The notes: a model not told the origin generated them from the sequence alone. DNA of 64,000 nucleotides from Variovorax sp. PBS-H4 (GCF_901827205.1 NZ_LR594675.1:2976001-3040000), one strand, 5' to 3'; positions 17,182 through 26,370 are shown, numbered from the stretch's first letter. Program-made: numbers and translations.

Positions 17182-17820
17182 ATGCCCTGGACCCAAGACC
17201 AGATGGCGGCACGCGCCGCCCAGGAGCTGGAAGACGGCTTCTACGTGAACCTCGGCATCGGCATCCCCACGCTGGTGGCCAACTTCGTCGGCGACAAGGA
17301 GGTCTGGCTGCAGAGCGAGAACGGCATGCTGGGCATCGGTCCCTTCCCGACCGAGGACCAGGTCGACGCCGACCTGATCAACGCCGGCAAGCAAACCGTG
17401 ACCACGCTGCCGGGATCGGCGATCTTCGGCAGCCACGACAGCTTCGCGATGATCCGCGGCGGCAAGATCAACCTTTCGATCCTGGGCGCCATGCAGGTCA
17501 GCGCCAAGGGCGACCTCGCCAACTGGATGATCCCGGGCAAGATGGTCAAGGGCATGGGCGGCGCCATGGACCTGGTGGCCGGCGTGAAGCGCGTGATCGT
17601 GCTGATGGAGCATGTGGCGCGCAAGAAGGATGGCACCGAGGATCTCAAGATTCTCGAGGAGTGCACCCTTCCGCTAACGGGCGTGGGCGTGGTGGACCGC
17701 ATCATCACCGACCTGGCCGTGTTGGACGTTACGCCCGAGGGCCTGAAGGTGGTCGAGCTTGCCGACGGCGTCACCTTCGAGGCGTTGCAGGCGAAGACCG
17801 GCGTCAAGCTCCTGCACTAG
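17182..17820 (+). CDS. scoB: Succinyl-CoA:3-ketoacid CoA-transferase subunit B
   Basis: Beta subunit carrying the catalytic glutamate in QSENGMLGIG (Glu46), which forms the enzyme-CoA thioester. Other family stretches are YVNLGIGIPTLVANF, GSHDSFAMIRGGKINLSILGA and GAMDLVAGVKRVIVLMEHV. The 212-residue length is normal. It is the second gene of the scoAB unit. Confidence 0.94.
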   Translation: MPWTQDQMAARAAQELEDGFYVNLGIGIPTLVANFVGDKEVWLQSENGMLGIGPFPTEDQVDADLINAGKQTVTTLPGSAIFGSHDSFAMIRGGKINLSILGAMQVSAKGDLANWMIPGKMVKGMGGAMDLVAGVKRVIVLMEHVARKKDGTEDLKILEECTLPLTGVGVVDRIITDLAVLDVTPEGLKVVELADGVTFEALQAKTGVKLLH

Positions 17821-17973
17821 TCCTTGCGGGAAGGGGCACTGCCCCTCGAATGCGCGCCCTCCGAGCTCATCCATGTGCCCATCGAAAGATGGCGGCAGGC
17901 ATCGCCGATGGCCTACAGCATCGGCTGCGCGCGCTCTGCACATTGCTCCCATCACATCACTTTGGAGCAAGAC

Positions 17974-18552
17974 ATGATGCATTCGACGACGCGGACTTTG
18001 GCCATCGCTGCAGTCGCAGCGGCCGGCTTGATGGTTCAGGTTGACACGGGCGCTCAGCAGCAGCAACCGCGTGCCGGCACCGGCAGTGCGGCGGCAAATG
18101 CGAAGGGAGCTACGTCCAAGCTCAGCAGCGGGGACGCGGGCATGTTGCGCGACATCGCGCAGGCCAACATGGCGGAGATCGAGATCGGGCGCGTCGCGTT
18201 GGAAAAATCCCAGAACGCAGACGTGAAGAAGTTCGCGCAGATGATGGTGGACGATCACACGAAGGGCCTGGCGGACGTAAAGGAGCTGGCAAGCGCAAAG
18301 GGTGCCGAGCTGCCGGACGGGCCGGACGCAAAGCACAAGGCCAACATGGTCGAGTTCAAGACGATCAAGGGCGATACCTTTGACAGCCAGTACATGAAGC
18401 ACGCCGGCGTGGGGGACCACGAGGCGACGCTCAAGCTGCTCAAGAAGACGCAGGCGCAAGCGGCCGACGCGGACCTGAAAGCTCTGGCGACCAAGATGAT
18501 GCCCGTCGTGGAAGAGCACCTGAAGCACGCGCAAGGCATGGCGAAGAAGTAG
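17974..18552 (+). CDS. Secreted DUF4142 protein
   Basis: A 192-residue exported protein with signal peptide RTLAIAAVAAAGLMVQVDTGA followed by a low-complexity glutamine/alanine stretch and a four-helix ferritin-like DUF4142 domain (about residues 55-190). Within it DAGMLRDIAQANMAEIEIG, KFAQMMVDDHTKGLADVKEL and KMMPVVEEHLKHAQGMAKK are the expected helical histidine/glutamate stretches. The ATG at 17974 has GGAG 6 bases upstream; a second ATG follows directly. DUF4142 proteins are often stress- or envelope-associated; the role here is unknown. A hairpin follows the gene. Confidence 0.85.
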   Translation: MMHSTTRTLAIAAVAAAGLMVQVDTGAQQQQPRAGTGSAAANAKGATSKLSSGDAGMLRDIAQANMAEIEIGRVALEKSQNADVKKFAQMMVDDHTKGLADVKELASAKGAELPDGPDAKHKANMVEFKTIKGDTFDSQYMKHAGVGDHEATLKLLKKTQAQAADADLKALATKMMPVVEEHLKHAQGMAKK

Positions 18553-18594
18553 CGCATCGTTTTCACGCTGCTCGCAGTTGCTGAAGCGGCCGGT

Positions 18595-18629
18595 GCCTTG
18601 CCTCGCAGAGCAGGCCGGCAAGGCGTTTT
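18595..18629 (+). terminator. Candidate terminator after the DUF4142 gene
   Basis: Arms GCCTTGCC and GGCAAGGC pair perfectly across a 14-base loop and are followed by GTTTTCC, a short T-run. It lies 43 bases after the DUF4142 stop. The loop is large and the T-run short, so efficiency is doubtful. Confidence 0.45.
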
Positions 18630-19003
18630 CCGGGGTGGAATCGGGTAATACGCGTCGCCATCGTTGCTCGGGTACTCGCGGGTGATGCTCGTGCGGGGAT
18701 GCTCCTGGCCGGTCGTCCTCGTCGGTCCGCGTGGGGACCGGGAAAGTTACCGATCGGTCGAGCAGGGCCGCATCGCGCCCCCACTGCTTGCCGGTGTAGC
18801 CCTCGAAGAACTTGCGGTAGAGCTTTTCGCCCACCCGGCTGATCACGACGTCGCGCGAACTCTTGTCGATCCCGGGCGACGCGCGCTCGGCGAGGAAGCG
18901 CTGCGCACCTGCGGCGTCAAGCTGAAGGCCGAAGAGGCCATTGACCCGCGAATCCGCCGCCGACGATCAGGAAGTCGTAGGCGCGCGCGGTTGCGCATGC
19001 AAG
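18615..19003 (-). pseudogene. Remnant of UDP-galactopyranose mutase gene (glf)
   Basis: On the minus strand three blocks of a Glf-like protein remain. First, near 18945-18990, YDFLIVGGGFAG is the N-terminal FAD-binding motif. It then jumps in a new frame to NGLFGLQLDAAGAQRFLAER and ISRVGEKLYRKFFEGYTG followed by KQWGRDAALL, and VPTRTDEDDR (about 18735-18940). A third block, in another frame, reads REYPSNDGDAYYPIP (about 18640-18690). Roughly 110 of about 370 expected residues survive, with internal deletions and frameshifts, so the gene is dead. Glf makes UDP-galactofuranose for surface glycans; its loss suggests a former polysaccharide locus here. Confidence 0.75.
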
Positions 19004-19020
19004 AGAAATTGGTTTGGAGG

Positions 19021-19057
19021 TCATGGCTGGGTCTGAGGGGAGGTGACTCAGCCATGA
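19021..19057. other. Stem-loop of unknown role
   Basis: TCATGGCTG and CAGCCATGA pair perfectly; inside them a G-T wobble and GTC/GAC extend the stem to 13 pairs around an 11-base purine-rich loop (TGAGGGGAGGT). It lies beside the glf remnant in a stretch without genes (19004-19127). It is not followed by a T-run on either strand, so it is not a standard terminator. It could be the edge of a lost mobile element or a structured RNA. Confidence 0.4.
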
Positions 19058-19127
19058 GTGGCAACCGGTGTGCCTGGCGCCCGCGGGGCACGATCGCGCC
19101 GGCAGTCCGTCGGGCGATCGTCGAGCC

Positions 19128-19370
19128 TCAGCGCGAGAGGGCGGCCACGATCATTGAAAGACTGAAGCTGGAGAAGGTCATGGACAGGGCGACGAGGAGG
19201 ATCTGGGTCTTGCGCGAGAGCTTGTGCCAGATCTCGACAGACCGGGTGGCGGTTTGGCGTAACACGAATTGCAGGGAGGCAGAAAGGCGGGCCTTTTCGG
19301 GCCGCAGGTGATGCAGGGGCTGAAGGCCGGAGTGCAGGTTTTCCAGCGAGGTCGCAGCGGCTGAGCTCAT
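19128..19370 (-). CDS. Small hypothetical protein with one C-terminal membrane segment
   Basis: An 80-residue protein not recognised. Residues 1-45 are polar and the C-terminal part ILLVALSMTFSSFSLSMIVAAL is a single membrane span followed only by SR. The ATG at 19370 has GGAGA 7 bases upstream, which is the main reason to believe the gene. It sits alone between decayed DNA and a cupin gene, transcribed away from the latter's promoter. Confidence 0.5.
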   Translation of the reverse strand: MSSAAATSLENLHSGLQPLHHLRPEKARLSASLQFVLRQTATRSVEIWHKLSRKTQILLVALSMTFSSFSLSMIVAALSR

Positions 19371-19527
19371 GACAAATCTCCGATCAGTGGGGCGCCGGAC
19401 AGCAATTCATCTCTTTCCGGCGCATGAACGAAGTATTTGGTTTCCACGTTTTTGGCACATCGCCCAGAGGAGCCAGTTCAGGCTGGACGGAGGGCCAAGG
19501 CGCAAGGGCCATGGTCCAGGCCGAGGT

Positions 19528-19902
19528 TCAAGCCGGCGATGATCCCGCAGCAGCCGGTGTGAAACCTGTCACGAGTTGCATGGGCTCGGCCCCGATATTG
19601 ACCACCTGGCTGTCGATGCCCGCGGGCAGCACCAGGCTGCAGGGGGCGTGAAAGCGTTGAGCCGCCCCATCGACCACGAGCTTGCCGTGGCCGGTGAGCA
19701 CCAGCACGACCCGGGCACATTCAATGGGCTGGAGGTCGACGCGTGCATCGATGTCGAGGACTTCGATCCAGAGCTCGAAAGGCGCAAAGCCCAGGCCTTG
19801 ATGGGCCGCGGCAAAGCGTTGCCGCCCTTCGGCGTGAAGACGAGGCAGGCTGGAGTGGTCGATGACATGCATGATCTGATGCTGTGACTGGCGCACCGTC
19901 AT
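19528..19902 (-). CDS. Small cupin-domain protein
   Basis: A 124-residue single-domain cupin. VLVLTGHGKLVVDGAAQRFHAP followed by PAGIDSQVVNIGAEPMQLVTGF fits the two-strand cupin core, but the usual metal-binding HxH is not evident, so metal binding is doubtful. The start is uncertain: ATG codons at 19902, 19872 and 19868 lack clear ribosome sites and only the first two are in frame. About 240 bases to the next gene hold only short CCAATG-containing repeats and no gene that I can support. Confidence 0.55.
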   Translation of the reverse strand: MTVRQSQHQIMHVIDHSSLPRLHAEGRQRFAAAHQGLGFAPFELWIEVLDIDARVDLQPIECARVVLVLTGHGKLVVDGAAQRFHAPCSLVLPAGIDSQVVNIGAEPMQLVTGFTPAAAGSSPA

Positions 19903-20145
19903 CGCGGGGCGCGTTGGATGCTCTTGAGGTAGTGCCAGTGTTCCCGCTCCGGCCCTTGATGCCTAGGCCAATCAAGAGCCAATGGCGAGCCAATGGGCCC
20001 CTCCAAAGGTGCCGCCTTGGCTCCATAGCCGGCCAAGGGGACCCGGGGAACGAGGCTGCCAGGTGAGCAAGCCGCGGTTTCAGTCGGTGCCGGCGAGTAG
20101 CAAACGAGGCTTGCACGTCCCGCCAAGCGGCCGAGCCGTGGCGGG

Positions 20146-21042
20146 TCAGGGCTGCGGCGGCAGCAGGACCCCCCGCTGCGCTTCCACCGTCTCCCGCAGG
20201 AAGCTCCAGACCGCTTGCATCCGCGCCAGGTGCTTGCTCTCGGCTGGCATCGAGATCCAGAACGTGCGCGTGAAGTTCGCTTCGTCCGGCAGCACGGTCC
20301 GCAGCCGCGAATCGCGCCCGGCAAGGAAGGCGGGCAGCACCGCGATACCCGTGCCGGCTGCCGCTGCCTGGTGCTGTGCCAGGATGCTGGTGCTGCGCAG
20401 CGCGAACGCGTCGGGCCGGTACAGCTCGTCGAGGTATTGCAGCTCCTTGCTGAAGAGCAGGTCGTCCACGTAGCTGATGAAAGTGTGGCCGCGCAGGTCT
20501 TCGCGCGTGGCAATGCGCGGATGGGAATCCAGGTAGTCGGCCGAGGCATACAGGCGCAGCACGTAGTCGGTCAGTTTGCTCACCATGACGGGCCCACGCG
20601 CAGGGCGTTCCAGCGAGATCACGATGTCCGCCTCGCGCCGGGACAGGTGCACCAGCCGCGGCATCGCCAGCAGGTCGATCACCAGCCTGGGATGCTGCTG
20701 CGCAAATCGCGCCAGCTCCGGCGCGAGCACCACCGTGCCGAAACCTTCGGTGACGCCGATGCGCACCAGCCCCGACAAGCCCTCCTGCGCAGCCGGCGTC
20801 GCGCTCTCGATTGTGAGGAAGGCCCCTTCCATGGCCTCGACCTGCGGCTGCAGCCGCCGCCCGGCTTCCGTCAGCCTGTGGCCTCCTGCCTCGCGGGCGA
20901 AAAGGGCGGTGCCGATCTCTTTCTCGAGTGCCTGAATGCGCCGCGCCACGGTCGTGTGATCGACAGCCAGCCTGCGCGCCGCGCTGACCAGCGTGCCGCT
21001 GCGGGCCAGCTCGAGGAAGAAGCGAAGGTTGTCCCAGTCCAT
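20146..21042 (-). CDS. LysR-family regulator, divergent from the valine operon
   Basis: A 298-residue LysR protein. DWDNLRFFLELARSGTLVSA and ARRLAVDHTTVARRIQALE form the N-terminal helix-turn-helix, and residues about 90-290 the effector-binding domain. It is divergent from mmsA with 102 bases between starts, the standard arrangement for a LysR protein that controls the facing operon and itself. AraC-type MmsR is the regulator in Pseudomonas, so LysR control would be a different solution. Effector (possibly 3-hydroxyisobutyrate) is inference. Confidence 0.9.
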   Translation of the reverse strand: MDWDNLRFFLELARSGTLVSAARRLAVDHTTVARRIQALEKEIGTALFAREAGGHRLTEAGRRLQPQVEAMEGAFLTIESATPAAQEGLSGLVRIGVTEGFGTVVLAPELARFAQQHPRLVIDLLAMPRLVHLSRREADIVISLERPARGPVMVSKLTDYVLRLYASADYLDSHPRIATREDLRGHTFISYVDDLLFSKELQYLDELYRPDAFALRSTSILAQHQAAAAGTGIAVLPAFLAGRDSRLRTVLPDEANFTRTFWISMPAESKHLARMQAVWSFLRETVEAQRGVLLPPQP

Positions 21043-21144
21043 GCGTTGCGATTATGCAGATCGTCGGTGCACATTTGTCTATTGCCATCGCAAAAGTGCA
21101 AAGCTAGCATCGGATCATTGAAGGCTTAAACCGGAGACAAACCC

Positions 21145-22665
21145 ATGGATGCCACCACCACGCCCGCGACGCAGGTCGCCACCGTCAAGCTGCTCATCGG
21201 CGGCAAGTTCGTCGACTCGAAGACGAGTGAATGGCGCGACGTCGTCAACCCCGCGACCCAGGAGGTGCTGGCCCGCGTGCCCTTTGCAACGCAGGCCGAG
21301 GTCGACGCCGCCGTGTCCTCGGCGCAGGACGCGTTCAAGACCTGGCGCAAGACCGCCATCGGCGCACGCGCACGCATCTTCCTCAAATACCAGCAGCTGA
21401 TCCGCGAGCACATGGGCGAGCTGGCCGCCATCCTCACGGCCGAGCAGGGCAAGACCCTCCCGGACGCCGAGGGCGACGTGTTCCGCGGCCTCGAGGTGGT
21501 CGAGCATGCCGCCGGCATCGGCAACCTGCAGCTGGGCGAGATGGCCAACAACGTCGCGGGTGGCGTCGACACGTATACGCTGCTGCAGCCGCTGGGCGTG
21601 TGCGCGGGCATCACGCCTTTCAATTTCCCGGCCATGATCCCGCTGTGGATGTTCCCGATGGCCATCGTCACCGGCAATACCTTCGTGCTCAAGCCGTCGG
21701 AGCAGGACCCGATGGTGACGATGCGCCTCGCCGAGCTGGCACTGGAAGCCGGAGTTCCGCCGGGCGTGCTCAACGTCGTGCATGGCGGCGAGGCGGTGGT
21801 CAACGCGATCTGCGACCACAAGGACATCAAGGCGATCTCCTTCGTCGGGTCGACCAAGGTCGGCACCCACGTCTACAACCGCGCCACGCTGGCCGGCAAG
21901 CGCGTGCAATGCATGATGGGCGCAAAGAACCACGCCATCGTCATGCCCGATGCGCACAAGGACCAGTCGCTCAACGCCCTCGTCGGCGCGAGCTTCGGCG
22001 CGGCGGGGCAGCGCTGCATGGCAGTGTCGGTTGCGGTGCTGGTGGGGGATGCGCGCAAGTGGATTCCCGAGCTCGTCGAAAAGGCGAAGACGCTGAAGAT
22101 CGGCGCCGGAACGGAGAAGGGCGTCGACGTCGGTCCGCTGGTCTCGTGCGCGGCGTACGAACGCGTTACCGGCCTGATCGAGCGCGGCGTGGCCGAGGGC
22201 GCCAAGCTCGAACTCGACGGCCGCAAGCCCGCGGTGCCTGGCTACGAGAAGGGCAATTTCGTGGGCCCGACCATCTTCTCCGGCGTGAAGCCGGGCATGA
22301 CGATCTACGACCAGGAGGTCTTCGGCCCCGTGCTGTGCGTGGCGGGTGCCGAGAGCATCGACGAAGCGATCGAGATGATCAACGCCAACCCCAACGGCAA
22401 CGGCACCGCGATCTTCACGCAATCGGGCGCAGCGGCGCGGCGCTTCCAGGAAGACATCGATGTAGGCCAGGTGGGCATCAACGTGCCGATCCCGGTGCCG
22501 GTGCCGATGTTCTCCTTCACCGGCTCGCGCGCGTCGAAGCTCGGCGACCTCGGGCCCTACGGCAAGCAGGTGGTGCTGTTCTACACGCAGACCAAGACCG
22601 TCACGGCGCGCTGGTTCGACGATGCCACGGCGCATGGCCTCAACACCACCATCAGCCTGAAGTAA
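21145..22665 (+). CDS. mmsA: CoA-acylating methylmalonate-semialdehyde dehydrogenase
   Basis: Converts (methyl)malonate semialdehyde, NAD+ and CoA to propionyl- or acetyl-CoA in valine catabolism. The 506-residue protein has the aldehyde dehydrogenase nucleophile in GQRCMAVS (Cys291), the N-terminal FNFPAMIPLWMFPMAI stretch typical of MmsA, and the closing FSFTGSRASKLGDLGPYGKQ signature of the CoA-dependent group. The MmsA-typical MGAKNHAIVMPDA precedes the active site. First gene of an operon with acyl-CoA dehydrogenase, hydrolase and mmsB. Confidence 0.95.
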   Translation: MDATTTPATQVATVKLLIGGKFVDSKTSEWRDVVNPATQEVLARVPFATQAEVDAAVSSAQDAFKTWRKTAIGARARIFLKYQQLIREHMGELAAILTAEQGKTLPDAEGDVFRGLEVVEHAAGIGNLQLGEMANNVAGGVDTYTLLQPLGVCAGITPFNFPAMIPLWMFPMAIVTGNTFVLKPSEQDPMVTMRLAELALEAGVPPGVLNVVHGGEAVVNAICDHKDIKAISFVGSTKVGTHVYNRATLAGKRVQCMMGAKNHAIVMPDAHKDQSLNALVGASFGAAGQRCMAVSVAVLVGDARKWIPELVEKAKTLKIGAGTEKGVDVGPLVSCAAYERVTGLIERGVAEGAKLELDGRKPAVPGYEKGNFVGPTIFSGVKPGMTIYDQEVFGPVLCVAGAESIDEAIEMINANPNGNGTAIFTQSGAAARRFQEDIDVGQVGINVPIPVPVPMFSFTGSRASKLGDLGPYGKQVVLFYTQTKTVTARWFDDATAHGLNTTISLK

Positions 22666-22675
22666 TCTAGGCTGC

Positions 22676-23830
22676 ATGGACTTCGAACTTTCCGAGGAAC
22701 AGCGCGCTTTCGCCAACACGGCGCGTGAGTTCGCGCTGGCCGAGTTCGCCCCGCATGCCGCGCAGTGGGATGCGGAAGCCATCTTCCCGAAAGAGGCCAT
22801 CGCGAAGGCAGGCGAGCTGGGCTTCTGTGGCTTGTATGCCCCGGAGCGCATCGGGGGACTGGCCCTGCCGCGCCTCGATGCGACGCTGGTGTTCGACGAA
22901 ATGGCCGCGGTCGATCCGTCGACCACCGCCTTCATCACCATCCACAACATGGCCACGTGGATGCTCGGCACCTGGGGCACCCCGGCCGTGTGCGAGCGCT
23001 GGGGCGCCGACCTGACCAGCGGGCGCAAGCTGGCGTCCTACTGCCTGACAGAGCCCGGCGCTGGCTCGGATGCCGGCGCGCTCAAGACCCGCGCCGAGCT
23101 GCAGGGCGGCGAGTACGTGCTGAACGGCAACAAGGCTTTCATCTCGGGCGCAGGGGCCACCGACGTGCTGGTGCTCATGGCCCGCACCGGCGGCGGCGGC
23201 GCTGGCGGCATTTCCGCACTGGCGGTGCCGGCCGATGCGCCCGGCATCAGCTACGGCAAGAAGGAACACAAGATGGGCTGGAACAGCCAGCCCACCCGCA
23301 CCATCAGCTTCGACAACGTGCGCATCCCTGCGGAAAACCTGCTGGGCAGCGAAGGCGAAGGTTTCCGTATCGCCATGAAGGGACTGGATGGCGGCCGCAT
23401 CAACATCGCGACCTGCTCGGTCGGGGCAGCGCAGGGTGCCCTCGACGCCGCGCGGCGCTACCTGCACGAGCGCCAGCAGTTCGGCAAGCCGCTCGCCAGC
23501 TTCCAGGCCCTGCAGTTCAAGCTGGCCGACATGGCAACCGAGCTGGTGGCCGCGCGCCAGATGGTGCGCCTGGCGGCGAGCAAGCTCGACGCGGGGCACG
23601 CCGATGCCAGCACCTATTGCGCCATGGCCAAGCGTTTCGCCACCGACGCCGGCTTCAACGTCTGCAACGAGGCGCTGCAGCTGCACGGCGGCTACGGATA
23701 CCTGAGCGAATTCCCGCTGGAGCGGCTGGTGCGCGATGCCCGCGTCCACCAGATCCTCGAAGGCACCAACGAAATCATGCGGGTCATCATCTCGCGCAAG
23801 TTGCTGGAGGGGGATGGCGACATCCGCTGA
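22676..23830 (+). CDS. Acyl-CoA dehydrogenase, probable isobutyryl-CoA dehydrogenase
   Basis: FAD enzyme of 384 residues introducing the alpha-beta double bond. YCLTEPGAGSDAGALKT and the arginine-bearing RYLHERQQFGKPLASFQALQF are family signatures, LQLHGGYGYLSEFPLERLVRD contacts FAD, and the catalytic base is Glu362 in EGTNEIMR. Placement 10 bases after mmsA and before a 3-hydroxyisobutyryl-CoA hydrolase points to isobutyryl-CoA as substrate. A dedicated enoyl-CoA hydratase for the next step is not in the window. Confidence 0.9.
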   Translation: MDFELSEEQRAFANTAREFALAEFAPHAAQWDAEAIFPKEAIAKAGELGFCGLYAPERIGGLALPRLDATLVFDEMAAVDPSTTAFITIHNMATWMLGTWGTPAVCERWGADLTSGRKLASYCLTEPGAGSDAGALKTRAELQGGEYVLNGNKAFISGAGATDVLVLMARTGGGGAGGISALAVPADAPGISYGKKEHKMGWNSQPTRTISFDNVRIPAENLLGSEGEGFRIAMKGLDGGRINIATCSVGAAQGALDAARRYLHERQQFGKPLASFQALQFKLADMATELVAARQMVRLAASKLDAGHADASTYCAMAKRFATDAGFNVCNEALQLHGGYGYLSEFPLERLVRDARVHQILEGTNEIMRVIISRKLLEGDGDIR

Positions 23831-23872
23831 ACCCTGCAATCCCAAATCGGACAACCGCCTTTCGCGAAACCC

Positions 23873-24988
23873 ATGACAGACCCAGTAGTTCTCTTCGACG
23901 ACATCAACACCGCAGGCGGCCAGCGTTTCGGCGTCGCAACGCTCAACGCGCCGGCGTCGCTCAACTCGCTGTCCGTGGCAATGGTGCGCCTGCTCACGCC
24001 GAAGTTGCGTGAATGGGCACAAGACCCTTCCGTGGCCGGCGTGCTGCTGCAGGCTACGGGCGAGAAAGCCTTCTGCGCCGGTGGCGACCTGAGGCAGCTC
24101 TACCAAACGCTCCTGGTGTGCGGCTCCGCACGCAACACCTATGCGGAGGACTTTTTTCGCGAGGAGTACGTACTCGATCACCTGATCCACACATTCCCCA
24201 AGCCCCTGCTGTGCTGGGGGCACGGCATCGTGATGGGCGGCGGCGTCGGCTTGATGTCGGGCGCCTCGCATCGGGTCGTGACGCCGCAGAGCCGCATCGC
24301 GATGCCCGAGATCAACATCGGTCTGTACCCCGACGTCGGCGGCAGCTGGTTCCTGCGGCGCATGCCGGGACGCGTCGGCCTGTTCCTGGCATTGACCGCG
24401 GCGCCGCTCAATGCGGCCGATGCGATCTTCTGCGGACTGGCGGACCTGGTCGTGCCGCAGGAGCGCAAGGCGCAGCTTTTGGAAGCCATCGCGGCGGCGA
24501 GCTGGCGCGTCGAGCCCGAGGCGGATCGGGCCACGCTCTCGCGCCTGCTCGCCCAGGCCGGGGAGGGCGCGGAACACTCGCCGTCGAAACTGCGCGAACA
24601 TTTCGACGCCATCAACGAACTGATGGCGGGCGACGACCTGCTGGACATCGCAAAGCGGCTGCGCACGGTGGAGTCAGAGGATCCGTGGCTGCAGAGCGCG
24701 GCCCAGACCTTCACCAAGGGCTCGCCGAGCTCGGCCGCCGTGTCCTTCGCGCTGTGGCAGCGGGTGACCCGCATGTCGCTGGCCGAGGTGTTCCGCCTCG
24801 AGTACTGGGCCTCGCTGGGCTTTTGCGCGCACAAGGATTTCGCCGAGGGCATCCGGGCCCTGCTGATCGAGAAGGACCGCAACCCGAAGTGGAGCCCGGC
24901 CACGCTCGAGGAGATCACGCCGGACTTCATCGAGGACCACTTGAGGCCACGCGGCGAAATGCCACCTGCGCTCGCGGCGCTCACCTAG
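23873..24988 (+). CDS. 3-hydroxyisobutyryl-CoA hydrolase (crotonase family)
   Basis: A 371-residue crotonase-fold protein, longer than true enoyl-CoA hydratases (about 260) and matching HIBYL-CoA hydrolases. KAFCAGGDLRQLY and GIVMGGGVGLMSGASHRVVT supply the oxyanion hole, and MPEINIGLYPDVGGSWFLRR carries the glutamate and aspartate typical of the hydrolase. It releases 3-hydroxyisobutyrate from its CoA ester for MmsB. Automatic annotation often calls it enoyl-CoA hydratase; operon and length argue for hydrolase. Confidence 0.9.
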   Translation: MTDPVVLFDDINTAGGQRFGVATLNAPASLNSLSVAMVRLLTPKLREWAQDPSVAGVLLQATGEKAFCAGGDLRQLYQTLLVCGSARNTYAEDFFREEYVLDHLIHTFPKPLLCWGHGIVMGGGVGLMSGASHRVVTPQSRIAMPEINIGLYPDVGGSWFLRRMPGRVGLFLALTAAPLNAADAIFCGLADLVVPQERKAQLLEAIAAASWRVEPEADRATLSRLLAQAGEGAEHSPSKLREHFDAINELMAGDDLLDIAKRLRTVESEDPWLQSAAQTFTKGSPSSAAVSFALWQRVTRMSLAEVFRLEYWASLGFCAHKDFAEGIRALLIEKDRNPKWSPATLEEITPDFIEDHLRPRGEMPPALAALT

Positions 24989-25037
24989 CGCAGACCCGCC
25001 CTCTGCGTCCGGTATTCGCATTCACAGGAGACAACAA

Positions 25038-25934
25038 ATGAAAATCGCATTCATCGGCCTGGGCAACATGGGTGCTCCCATGGCCCACAACCTGCACAAG
25101 GCCGGCCACGTGCTGAGCGCTTTCGACCTTTCGCCCGATGCCTGCAGGAAGCTCGCTGCAGAGGGCGTACCCATCGCGCCCTCGGCCGCCGACTCGCTGG
25201 CAGGTGCCGAGGTGGTGATCAGCATGCTGCCCGCGAGCCAGCACGTCGAGTCGCTCTACTTCGGCAGCGAGGGCCAGCCCGGTCTGCTCGAGCGCGTTGC
25301 ACCCGGCACGCTGGTGATCGACAGCAGCACCATTGCCGCGGCGACGTCCCGCAAGCTGGCGCAGGCCGGAGCCAAGCGGGGCATCGCGGTGCTCGACGCG
25401 CCGGTCTCTGGCGGCACCGGCGGCGCGATTGCGGGAACGCTGACCTTCATGGTGGGCGGCGCCGCGTCCGACCTCGAGCGTGCGCGGCCGGTGCTGGAGA
25501 AGATGGGCGCCAACATCTTCCATGCCGGCGAGCCCGGCGCGGGCCAGACCGCGAAGATCTGCAACAACATGCTGCTCGGGGTGCTGATGATCGGCACCTC
25601 GGAAGCCATTGCGCTGGGCGTTGCCAATGGCCTGGATCCCAAGGTGCTCTCGGAGATCATGCGCCGCAGTTCGGGCGGCAACTGGGCGCTCGAAAAGTAC
25701 AACCCGCTGCCGGGGGTGATGGAAAACTCGCCGGCGTCCAAGGGCTACGCGGGTGGCTTCGGCACCGACCTGATGCTCAAGGACCTCGGCCTGGCGCAGG
25801 AGAACGCGGCGGCCGTTCGTGCCGCCACGCCGCTGGGCGGACTGGCGCGCAGCCTGTACGCGGCTCACAGCCTCGCCGGCCACGGGATGCTGGATTTCTC
25901 CAGCGTGATCAAGCTGGTTCAAAAGCCCGGCTGA
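25038..25934 (+). CDS. mmsB: 3-hydroxyisobutyrate dehydrogenase
   Basis: NAD-dependent oxidation of 3-hydroxyisobutyrate to methylmalonate semialdehyde, the substrate of MmsA. The N-terminal IAFIGLGNMGAPMAHNL is the nucleotide-binding fold, DAPVSGGTGGAIAGTLTFMVGG the substrate-binding signature, and GQTAKICNNMLLG holds the catalytic lysine (Lys173). The 298-residue length is usual. AGGAG lies upstream of the ATG. Last gene of the valine unit. Confidence 0.95.
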   Translation: MKIAFIGLGNMGAPMAHNLHKAGHVLSAFDLSPDACRKLAAEGVPIAPSAADSLAGAEVVISMLPASQHVESLYFGSEGQPGLLERVAPGTLVIDSSTIAAATSRKLAQAGAKRGIAVLDAPVSGGTGGAIAGTLTFMVGGAASDLERARPVLEKMGANIFHAGEPGAGQTAKICNNMLLGVLMIGTSEAIALGVANGLDPKVLSEIMRRSSGGNWALEKYNPLPGVMENSPASKGYAGGFGTDLMLKDLGLAQENAAAVRAATPLGGLARSLYAAHSLAGHGMLDFSSVIKLVQKPG

Positions 25935-25966
25935 AGCCCGGCGATCGACGCGGCCCGCTTGCGGCC

Positions 25967-26134
25967 TCAGTGTTTGCTTTTCGGTTTGCGGGCCGTCTTC
26001 TCGGCCTTTTCGAAGCTTTCCTCGCTCGGCGCGCCAGGCGAGCCTGGCTTGCGCATGTGCTCGCCGCTGCCGTGCTTGATCCGCTCCTGCTTGGCGTGGA
26101 TGTTGGCGTACAGCCCCTTTCGCTTTGCCGGCAT
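25967..26134 (-). CDS. Small basic hypothetical protein
   Basis: A 55-residue lysine/arginine-rich protein beginning PAKRKGLYANIHAKQERI and ending KTARKPKSKH. The ATG at 26134 is preceded by AAGGAG at 6 bases, a strong ribosome site; the longer open frame upstream has none. Similar short basic proteins are widespread in Burkholderiales and sometimes labelled plasmid stabilisation proteins without evidence. It looks mostly disordered. Convergent with mmsB. Confidence 0.65.
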   Translation of the reverse strand: MPAKRKGLYANIHAKQERIKHGSGEHMRKPGSPGAPSEESFEKAEKTARKPKSKH

Positions 26135-26370
26135 GTCGAAGCTCCTTAAATTACCTCGTGCCAAGTTAGGCTGCCCGTGGCAGCGCCTTGCACGCACCGG
26201 TCTCGTCGCTGCGTAGGACGATCCCCTCGAGCCGCGATGCGGGAACGCAACGCGCCCGGGCGCCAACAATTGCACGCCCGCCCGCTGTTACCTGCACGCC
26301 GCATCCTTCGGACGGCTGCGCGTGCGTGCGAGTGCCTACGATTTGGCCTTGCGCTCGCGCCCGCCGTCCC

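Noticed and set aside
16380..17820. 3-oxoadipate CoA-transferase (PcaIJ) feeding the nitrobenzoate cluster
   Set aside because: The motifs around the ScoA glycine-rich segment and ScoB SENGMLG region fit the succinyl-CoA:3-ketoacid enzyme better, and no other beta-ketoadipate gene is near.
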